A stretch of 30,248 nucleotides of DNA from an uncultured Clostridia bacterium (GTDB taxonomy: Bacteria; Bacillota; Clostridia; Lachnospirales; Lachnospiraceae): the NCBI GenBank assembly GCA_946611595.1, contig CAMODY010000002.1:1-30248 (forward strand), written 5' to 3'. The notes below the pieces were generated by a model, which saw nothing but the letters and a program-made list of their open reading frames with translations, ran no database searches and was not told the DNA's origin. Below, piece after piece: positions 24,029-30,248 of this stretch (positions are counted from its first letter, which is position 1; every line of letters starts with the position of its first letter). The position numbers and the translations under genes were made by a program.

Positions 24029-24874
24029 CTATTTTTCATCCGGTAGTTCATCCAGTTCCGATAAGGTAAACACCGGACCGTCTAAACATACAAATTTACT
24101 TCCTATATTACAACGACCGCATTTACCGATTCCGCATTTCATACGAAGCTCTAAGGTCGTGATAATATCTTCTTTTGCGAAGCCCAGTTTCAAAAGGCTT
24201 GCTGAACCTAATTTGATCATAATAGGCGGTCCGCAAAGAACTACTTTTTTGCCTTCCGGCTTGAATCCTACCTCTTCGATATAGGAAGGAACAAAGCCTA
24301 CATGGCCGTCCCAGTCATCAGACGGAACGTCAGTCGTAATATACACATTGGTGTCCGGCTGTTTTGGCCAGTCTTCCAGACAATCTTCTTTAAAACAGAT
24401 GTCATTGCTGGAACGTGCACCGTAGAGAATGTCGATATGACCGAAGTCTTCTCTGTGTTCAAACGCATAACGGATCATGGAACGAACCGGTGCGATACCA
24501 ACGCCACCACCTATAAATAGTATATCGTGTCCTTTTAAATCGTCAATTGGAAAATGGTTTCCATAAGGTCCTCTGACACCGATTTCCTGGCCCGGCTGCA
24601 TCTGATGGAATTCCTCTGTCAGCATACCGGTTCTCTTGATCGCGCTTTGGATATAATCCTCTCCCTGTGCGGTGATGGAGAACATTGCCTCGCCAACACC
24701 TAAAAGAGAGATCATAGCCAGCTGTCCAGGAAGCGGACTGAATGGCTTTTTTCCATCAAGTGTCTGGATCGTGTAAGTCTGGATGTCAGGGGTTTCCTGT
24801 TTCACCGCGATGACTTTGCACAGTGATGGGACCAATGGATTTTTATTGCATGAGCATTCATGATCTACTGCCAT
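24029..24874 (-). CDS. flxA: FAD/NAD-binding oxidoreductase subunit (FlxA/AsrB-like)
   Basis: A 281-aa ferredoxin-reductase-fold protein. It has an N-terminal FAD domain (LLGVGEAMFSITAQG; VRGPYGNHFP), an NAD-binding GGGVGIAPVRSM motif near residue 128, and a C-terminal 2Fe-2S site with four cysteines in CGIGKCGRCNIGSKFVC. This matches AsrB/PyrK-like proteins and FlxA of the Flx-Hdr complex, which takes electrons from NADH. AAAGGAGG precedes the ATG. It is the last of six contiguous redox genes. AsrB of sulfite reductase is the alternative, but no AsrC (siroheme) gene is adjacent. Confidence 0.88.
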   Translation of the reverse strand: MAVDHECSCNKNPLVPSLCKVIAVKQETPDIQTYTIQTLDGKKPFSPLPGQLAMISLLGVGEAMFSITAQGEDYIQSAIKRTGMLTEEFHQMQPGQEIGVRGPYGNHFPIDDLKGHDILFIGGGVGIAPVRSMIRYAFEHREDFGHIDILYGARSSNDICFKEDCLEDWPKQPDTNVYITTDVPSDDWDGHVGFVPSYIEEVGFKPEGKKVVLCGPPIMIKLGSASLLKLGFAKEDIITTLELRMKCGIGKCGRCNIGSKFVCLDGPVFTLSELDELPDEK

Positions 24875-24877
24875 TTC

Positions 24878-25954
24878 TTACGCCTCCTTTCCCGGTGCAT
24901 CGGTATAAGTTTCTGCATTCGGATCTGCCGCCGTTGCCTTCTCGATAAACTCGGAGATATCGAGATGAGACGGGCAATTTGCCACACATCTTCCGCAGCC
25001 TACACAAAGCGTTTCACCGTAGCGCTCATTAAAGTAGCTGAGCTTATGCATATAACGGTTTCTGAGACGTTCTTTTTTGGTCGGTCTCGGGTTTGCACCA
25101 CCTGCCATTCTGGTGTAATCACTGAACATGCAGGAGTCCCAGCAACGGTACTTGCATCCCTCTGCTCCGTAGTTCTCATTATCGATATCGAAGCAGTAGC
25201 ATGTCGGACATACAAAGGTACAGGTTCCGCAGCCGATACATCCTTTTGTGATCTTATCCCAGATCGGATGTTCAAACATGCCGGCCAGTTTTTTATCCAG
25301 TTCCGGATCTTTGTTGATCTGAAGTTGGCACTTCGTATCACGCTGCGCCTCTCCTGCTCCACCGTCTAAGGATTTGATCTGCTCAAGCAGTTCTTTTCCT
25401 TTGTCGGTATAAGCTTCCAGGATAAACGCATCTCCGTTTGATCCTTTTGCAACGTTCATCATAACGTCAGCACTTGGTGCATTGTTCGGATCGATCCCCA
25501 TAGAATCACAGAAGCAGGTGCGTTCCGGCTCTGTGCATCCGAATGCAACAGTAACAACGTTCTCACGGCGCTTTGCATAATAGGAATCCACATACTCTTT
25601 GGTTAAGAATACCTTATCCATGGAATCAATGCTGCGCATATCGCACGGACGGATACCAAAAAGGATCTTCTTTGTATCTTCCGGAATGATTTCCTGGATC
25701 TCTGCGTTTACGCCGGTTTTATAGCGGTACATTTTTTCCACGTTCGGGAACAGAATATCCTTTGGCGGCTTAACGGTATTTGGGCCGTCAAGTGCAATGA
25801 ACATTCCTTCTTTATAAGGCATGAATTTCTTCTCTGCCATGGTCTGTCCGCCCTCGGATTTATCCTCGATCATTTCGAAGGTCGGGGCAAATACGATCGC
25901 ACCCGCACTGAGGATCTCCAGAGCTTTGTTTAAATCTTTTTTCGCTAATTTCAT
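24878..25954 (-). CDS. flxB: 4Fe-4S dicluster subunit (FlxB/AsrA-like)
   Basis: A 358-aa protein of the AsrA/HydB type. The N-terminal two-thirds carries GIRPCDMRSIDSMD and AFGCTEPERTCFC. The C-terminal third is a ferredoxin domain with CIGCGTCTFVCPTCYC and CVGCGRCVANCPSHLD for two cubane clusters. In Flx-Hdr complexes it relays electrons between FlxA and the other iron-sulfur subunits. The ATG at 25954 has AGGAGG 8 bases upstream; a GTG at 25963 overlaps that site and is rejected as start. It lies 12 bases after flxC. Confidence 0.88.
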   Translation of the reverse strand: MKLAKKDLNKALEILSAGAIVFAPTFEMIEDKSEGGQTMAEKKFMPYKEGMFIALDGPNTVKPPKDILFPNVEKMYRYKTGVNAEIQEIIPEDTKKILFGIRPCDMRSIDSMDKVFLTKEYVDSYYAKRRENVVTVAFGCTEPERTCFCDSMGIDPNNAPSADVMMNVAKGSNGDAFILEAYTDKGKELLEQIKSLDGGAGEAQRDTKCQLQINKDPELDKKLAGMFEHPIWDKITKGCIGCGTCTFVCPTCYCFDIDNENYGAEGCKYRCWDSCMFSDYTRMAGGANPRPTKKERLRNRYMHKLSYFNERYGETLCVGCGRCVANCPSHLDISEFIEKATAADPNAETYTDAPGKEA

Positions 25955-25966
25955 GATCCTCACCTC

Positions 25967-26818
25967 CTACATAAATTCATCCGGGTCTTCCAGTTTATAG
26001 CTGCCTAAGATCGGCATTGCATCATCCGGAAGTCCGCATTCATAATCGCCGAACAGATCATTGATATCTTTGAGCATCTTCTTTGTCTGACGCATGATTG
26101 GAAGATTCATCGGACATACGCGCTCACACTCGCCGCATTCAATACATCTGTCACCTACGTGGTAAGCTCTTGTAAGGCCATAGACCTGATTCTGTTCTCT
26201 GTCAGCAGCCTTACCCTGCCATCCGGTACGATACTGGTCTGCATAACATTCTACGCAGTTACACGCCGGACATGCATTTCTGCAGGCATAGCAGTGGATG
26301 CATTTATCATACTGCTTTGCCCAATATTCATATCTCTCATCCGGAGAAAGTTTTTCGAACGCCTCGATCTCTTTGAAACGATCTGCATCGATCTGCTCTT
26401 CTACCGGCTCGCCGATCAGAACATCGTATGTTAACGGGTTCTTGTGCTGGCAGCCTTCGCAAACGGCATTTTCTTTTCCGTCGCAGACAACTCCGATGAT
26501 ATAGAGATTTTCTCTTTTGAGCTGTTTGTCGCGGAGCATTCTGTTGAGTGCTCTTGAATCACAGCCTCTTGCAATGATCGCGATCTTCTTTTCCGGATAA
26601 CGGTCATCAAGGGCAAATTTACCTGTGCCGTTGATGCAGTATTTGTTCCATACGAGAAGATCACACTCTGCTTCTGTTTCTGCAAAATAAGGTTTGGTTT
26701 TATCCTCGAAGCGGGTGGAAGTCCAACCGACAACAGCGCTTACTTCGCCGGTCGCTAAGGCCTTCTTCGCTTCTTCACGGATACGGTCCTGAACCTGAGC
26801 TTCTGTTAATCCTGCCAT
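25967..26818 (-). CDS. flxC: 4Fe-4S subunit with FrhB-like N-terminal part (FlxC-like)
   Basis: A 283-aa protein. The N-terminal half has ARGCDSRALNRML and CEGCQHKN, features shared with F420-hydrogenase beta-type domains. The C-terminal half is a ferredoxin domain with CIHCYACRNACPACNC and CIECGECERVCPMNLP. Position and content match FlxC of Flx-Hdr complexes, where it passes electrons inside the complex. AAGGAGG precedes the ATG, and the start overlaps the flxD stop by one base (TAATG), so synthesis is coupled. Confidence 0.85.
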   Translation of the reverse strand: MAGLTEAQVQDRIREEAKKALATGEVSAVVGWTSTRFEDKTKPYFAETEAECDLLVWNKYCINGTGKFALDDRYPEKKIAIIARGCDSRALNRMLRDKQLKRENLYIIGVVCDGKENAVCEGCQHKNPLTYDVLIGEPVEEQIDADRFKEIEAFEKLSPDERYEYWAKQYDKCIHCYACRNACPACNCVECYADQYRTGWQGKAADREQNQVYGLTRAYHVGDRCIECGECERVCPMNLPIMRQTKKMLKDINDLFGDYECGLPDDAMPILGSYKLEDPDEFM

Positions 26819-27291
26819 TATTCAGCACCTCCTTCTTTTGCCTGTACCGCGTTGTCATAGTGCGGGGATACGAACTTGGTGTTCGGTCCGAGCGCTTTGA
26901 TCTGTGCGGAAACTTCCGTTACAGTATCACGGAATTTTGCAGCTTCAGAGCCGCTGATCCATTTTGCCTGGAAGCGTTTCGGATCGATTCCGTTGTACTC
27001 TAAAAGTCTCTGCATTAACATGAAACGTCTTCTGGTGAAGTAGTTTCCTGTTGCATAGTGACAGTCACCCGGATGACAGCCGCAGACTAAGACTCCGTCA
27101 GCGCCCTTCTGGAATGCTCTTAAGATAAACTGTGGGTTTACTCTTGAAGAACATGGAACGCGGATGGTGCGTACGTTTTCCGGATATTTCATTCTGTTAA
27201 GTCCTGCAAGATCGGCTCCTGTGTAGGTACACCAGTTACAGCAGAAGGCAAGGATCTTCGGCTCCCAGTTATCGTCTTTCTTTATAGACAT
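26818..27291 (-). CDS. flxD: MvhD/FlxD-like iron-sulfur electron carrier
   Basis: A 157-aa protein of the MvhD family. Cysteines at FCCNWC (near residues 16-20), the RVPCSSRV segment and CGCHPGDCHY are the conserved set that binds a 2Fe-2S cluster. In methanogens MvhD bridges hydrogenase to HdrA; in bacteria FlxD bridges the Flx module to HdrA. The start lies inside the end of hdrA (10-base overlap) behind AAGGAGG. Immediate adjacency to hdrA supports that bridging role. Confidence 0.92.
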   Translation of the reverse strand: MSIKKDDNWEPKILAFCCNWCTYTGADLAGLNRMKYPENVRTIRVPCSSRVNPQFILRAFQKGADGVLVCGCHPGDCHYATGNYFTRRRFMLMQRLLEYNGIDPKRFQAKWISGSEAAKFRDTVTEVSAQIKALGPNTKFVSPHYDNAVQAKEGGAE

Positions 27292-29261
27292 AACGCATCC
27301 ACCTCCTTCAGGATCTGGTCATTGGTAAAGCCTCTCAGGTCGATGCAGCCTGTACGGCAAGTTGCTGTACAGCATCCGCAGCCCTGGCAAAGACCTTCAT
27401 TGACCTGTGCCACTGTCTTGGTAACTTTTCTGTTGCCGTCACGTCCCGGAACCTCAACAAGTGAGATTGCCTTATACGGACAAACTTCTACGCAGTATCC
27501 GCAGCCGGCACACTTCGTCTGATCGACATGGGAGATCATCGGGGATGTCTCCATCTCATCATGATTCAGGATACCGATGACCTTGGAAGCTGCTGCTCCG
27601 GCCTGTGATACGGTATCAGGAATATCCTTCGGTCCCTGGCAGGTTCCGCAAAGGAAGATGCCGGCACTCTGTGTCTCAACCGGGCGAAGTTTCGGATGTG
27701 CTTCCTGGATCCATTTGTCTTTATCCATGGAAATACCAAGTTTGCTGACAACCTCTTCTACTCTCGGTGCAGCTTCCATCGCCGTTGCGAGAACAACCAT
27801 ATCCGCCTCTACTGTGACAGGGCGTCCAATCAGGGAATCTTCACCTTTGACGATCAGCTTGCTGCCCTCTTTGTAGATCTTGGAAACACGGCCTCTGATA
27901 TACTGCGCGCCGTCTTTTCTTGTATTATCATAGAATTCTTCATATCCCTTACCCGGAGTACGAACATCCATGTAGAAGATGTAGACTCTGGAATTCGGGA
28001 TCTTATCTAAGATCTGATGTGCATGCTTTGCACTGTACATACAACATGCTCTTGAGCAATAGCTCTTGCCTTTCTTCGGATCACGGCTTCCGACGCATTT
28101 AACGATAACGACATCCTTCGGCTCTTTTCCGTCGGAAGGTCTTACGATATGGCCTTCGGTCGGACCGGAAGCGTTAACAAGACGTTCGAACTGAAGTCCT
28201 GTAATAACGTCTTCATATTTACCTCCGCCGTATTCCGGATACATTTTCTTCCAGTCAACGAGTTCATAACCGGTTGCAACAACGATCGCGCCGTACTGCT
28301 CTGTCGTATACTTCACTTCGTCCTGATAATTGATCGCTCCGATCGGACATACTTTTTCGCAGATACCGCATTTGTCCTTTGTCAGTTTCAAGCAAGCCTG
28401 TGCATCAATGACAGGTTTGGATGGAACTGCCTGTGCAAACGGGATATAGATCGCAGAACGTTTGCTCATTCCCTGGTTGAATTCGCTGGTCACCTTTGTC
28501 GGACATTTGGTCTGGCAAAGACCGCAGCCGGTGCAAAGGTCATGGTTAACATATTTTGCTTTTTCCTTAATTGTTACTTCAAAGTTTCCGATATATCCGT
28601 CCACTTTCTCCACTTCGCAGGAGGTCTTCAGTGTGATATTCGGATGTGCTCCGGCATCAACCATCTTTGGTGTGGAGATACATGCGGAGCAGTCCATCGT
28701 CGGGAAGGTCTTATCGAGCATGACCATATGTCCGCCAATCGTAGGCTCTTTCTCAACGATCGTTACATCGTAGCCTGCATCAGCAATATCCAAAGCAGCC
28801 TGGATTCCGGCAATACCACCACCGATAACAAGTGCTCTTTTCGTGATCGGAATAGTGGATGTCGTAAGCGGTTTGTTATTCGCAACCTTAGCGACTGCCA
28901 TCTGAACGAGGTTGATTGCTTTTTCTGTTGCTTTTTCCTTATCCGTATGTACCCATGCGCACTGCTCACGCAGGTTTGCGATCTCGAGCAGATACGGGTT
29001 GATCTTTGTGCCCTTCAGCATCTTGCGGAATGTTGTCTCATGCATTCTCGGAGAGCAGGATCCAATGACAATACGATCAAGATTATGCTCTTCGATTGCT
29101 TCTTTGATCATAGCCTGGCCCGGCTCTGAGCACATGTACTTGTAATCTCTTGCAAATGCAACGCCCGGCATGCTCTTTGCAGCTTCCGCTACTTTTTCAA
29201 CATCAACAGTTGCCGCAATATTTGTTCCGCAGTGACAGATAAATACACCTATTCTAGCCAT
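27282..29261 (-). CDS. hdrA: HdrA-type flavoprotein (electron-bifurcating subunit)
   Basis: A 659-aa HdrA homologue. It has the N-terminal HdrA domain (FICHCGTNIA), a dinucleotide-binding FAD motif GGGIAGIQAA at 147-156, and the HdrA cysteines in MDCSACISTPKM (C191, C194). An inserted ferredoxin follows (C243-C246-C249-C253 and CGICEKVCP near 298-305), with a C-terminal dicluster ferredoxin (CAGCGYCVEVCP, CQGCGCCTATC). In known complexes the HdrA FAD bifurcates electrons between a high-potential disulfide and ferredoxin. The ATG is preceded by GGCAGGT and lies one base after the hdrB stop. Confidence 0.95.
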   Translation of the reverse strand: MARIGVFICHCGTNIAATVDVEKVAEAAKSMPGVAFARDYKYMCSEPGQAMIKEAIEEHNLDRIVIGSCSPRMHETTFRKMLKGTKINPYLLEIANLREQCAWVHTDKEKATEKAINLVQMAVAKVANNKPLTTSTIPITKRALVIGGGIAGIQAALDIADAGYDVTIVEKEPTIGGHMVMLDKTFPTMDCSACISTPKMVDAGAHPNITLKTSCEVEKVDGYIGNFEVTIKEKAKYVNHDLCTGCGLCQTKCPTKVTSEFNQGMSKRSAIYIPFAQAVPSKPVIDAQACLKLTKDKCGICEKVCPIGAINYQDEVKYTTEQYGAIVVATGYELVDWKKMYPEYGGGKYEDVITGLQFERLVNASGPTEGHIVRPSDGKEPKDVVIVKCVGSRDPKKGKSYCSRACCMYSAKHAHQILDKIPNSRVYIFYMDVRTPGKGYEEFYDNTRKDGAQYIRGRVSKIYKEGSKLIVKGEDSLIGRPVTVEADMVVLATAMEAAPRVEEVVSKLGISMDKDKWIQEAHPKLRPVETQSAGIFLCGTCQGPKDIPDTVSQAGAAASKVIGILNHDEMETSPMISHVDQTKCAGCGYCVEVCPYKAISLVEVPGRDGNRKVTKTVAQVNEGLCQGCGCCTATCRTGCIDLRGFTNDQILKEVDALCL

Positions 29262-29262
29262 A

Positions 29263-30231
29263 CTATCTACCTGCCTTTCCGACTACGATTGGGCCATCCT
29301 TTAACGGATCTTTCTTCGCTGCTGCCTTTGCTTCAGCTACTGCTTTCTTTGCCCCAGTCTTAACTACTTCGTTAATAACATCAAATGCAGGGAAGAAATG
29401 CTGATGAATGCCGCACTGTGCAGCGGAAGCACCCATCGCGATCGCGATCAACTCTGTAAACTGAAGGACCGGAATATTATAGTCTCTTCCGAATTTCTTG
29501 TTGATCTCTGCCTCACGCATATCCAGGTTCATATTGCAAAGAGGACATGCCGTTACGATCACGTCTGCTCCGTTTGCTTTTGCATTTCTGAAAATGCGAT
29601 CGATCAGTTCCCTTGCATGCTCCGGTGCATCCACCTGATGGCTTGCGCCGCAGCACTCTGTCTTATAATCCCAGGCGATCGCCTTTGCGCCTGTCAGCTC
29701 GATGATCTCATCCATCTTCATCGGATTTTCCGGATTTGTCTCTCCGGTGATCTCTCTCGGACGGCTCATCAGGCAGCCGTAATAGCAGGCAACATTCAGG
29801 CCTTCAAGCGTTCTGTGAAGTTTTCCTTTGATTGCTTCCTGAACTTCCTCGTCCTCAAACAGATCCAGGAAATTAAGAACTTCCGGAGCTGCCGTAAATG
29901 GACGTCTTAATACCTCTTCGATTTCCTGTCTTTTTGCTTCATCATTGCGTCCTACATAACTTGCATATTTCAGTCTTGAATAGCAGGATGCGCAAGGAGT
30001 CACGATATCAAGTCCCGGAAGGGCTTCTTCCGCAATCGCGATGTTTCTTGCAGATAAAGCATATGCCATTTTTTCATTCTTTGTATGTGCCGCTGTAGAT
30101 CCGCAGCAGTTCCAATCCGGAATCTCTTGCATTTCCAGACCGATCTTCTCCGCAATATACTCGAAGCTTTTCTTGTATGTTACGGCAGTAGAATCCATGG
30201 AACATCCCGGGTAGTATGCGTACTTTTTCAT
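29263..30231 (-). CDS. hdrB: HdrB-type disulfide reductase subunit
   Basis: A 322-aa protein with both cysteine-rich CCG domains of HdrB complete. The first set is C10, C42-C43, C80 and C83; the second is C149 or C153, C193-C194, C229 and C232. In methanogen HdrB these hold two noncubane 4Fe-4S clusters that split a heterodisulfide. The C-terminus is a Lys/Ala-rich tail. GGGAGG lies about 6 bases before the ATG, almost at the window edge. hdrC is not in the window; the operon start and promoter are presumably further right. Confidence 0.93.
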   Translation of the reverse strand: MKKYAYYPGCSMDSTAVTYKKSFEYIAEKIGLEMQEIPDWNCCGSTAAHTKNEKMAYALSARNIAIAEEALPGLDIVTPCASCYSRLKYASYVGRNDEAKRQEIEEVLRRPFTAAPEVLNFLDLFEDEEVQEAIKGKLHRTLEGLNVACYYGCLMSRPREITGETNPENPMKMDEIIELTGAKAIAWDYKTECCGASHQVDAPEHARELIDRIFRNAKANGADVIVTACPLCNMNLDMREAEINKKFGRDYNIPVLQFTELIAIAMGASAAQCGIHQHFFPAFDVINEVVKTGAKKAVAEAKAAAKKDPLKDGPIVVGKAGR

Positions 30232-30248
30232 TTCACCGCACCTCCCTC

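Noticed and set aside
24029..25954. Anaerobic sulfite reductase operon (asrAB)
   Set aside because: The two proteins resemble AsrB and AsrA, but no siroheme AsrC is adjacent and the neighbours are FlxC, FlxD, HdrA and HdrB.
28149..29129. 326-codon plus-strand ORF opposite hdrA
   Set aside because: Fully inside the secure hdrA gene; no domain, no ribosome site, composition of a shadow frame.
1..30248. Mobile elements, CRISPR arrays, tRNA or rRNA genes, toxin-antitoxin or phage-defence genes
   Set aside because: None found; no repeat-spacer pattern, transposase motif or cloverleaf, and gene content is chromosomal core plus redox and surface genes.

Overview
The window comes from a low-to-mid GC anaerobic Firmicute, most likely class Clostridia and probably family Lachnospiraceae. 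The family call is an inference from gene content and order (SEDS/PBP division cluster, CIRCE-controlled groESL, Flx-Hdr electron-transfer genes, dockerin proteins). Nearly everything lies on the minus strand; the one plus-strand gene is an ABC exporter. I see no rRNA, tRNA, CRISPR array, phage or insertion sequence.

Reading the minus strand from the right, 20758-30231 is one long co-directional run. It starts with HdrB and HdrA and continues with FlxD (MvhD-like), FlxC, FlxB and FlxA, the parts of an NADH-linked, flavin-based electron-bifurcating Flx-Hdr complex. It runs without a visible terminator into a 74-aa single-span membrane protein, a UbiA-family prenyltransferase, a radical SAM enzyme and a DUF445 membrane protein. 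A cytidylate kinase-like gene (20062-20679) follows with its own promoter and terminator. The link between a soluble bifurcating complex and prenyl-lipid-type enzymes is the most unusual feature here.

At 15644-19881 sit cell-surface and stand-alone genes: an SH3/glucosaminidase/dockerin protein co-transcribed with a membrane-anchored Ig-like protein, a lipoprotein, and an ABC-F ATPase whose promoter lies almost on top of its start codon. A bidirectional terminator at 13595-13627 separates the ABC-F gene from the converging ABC exporter (11824-13581). The exporter is divergent from the division cluster.

The division and cell-wall (dcw) cluster runs leftward from 11447: mraZ, rsmH, ftsL, pbp2/spoVD-like, mraY, murD, ftsW/spoVE, a short ftsQ-like gene and ftsZ. 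It has an mraZ promoter followed by four MraZ-type boxes at exact 10-bp spacing. The cluster lacks murE, murF and murG, and its FtsQ-like protein has no POTRA domain. ftsZ has its own promoter and terminator. The left end is groES-groEL behind a perfect CIRCE operator, closed by a strong terminator.
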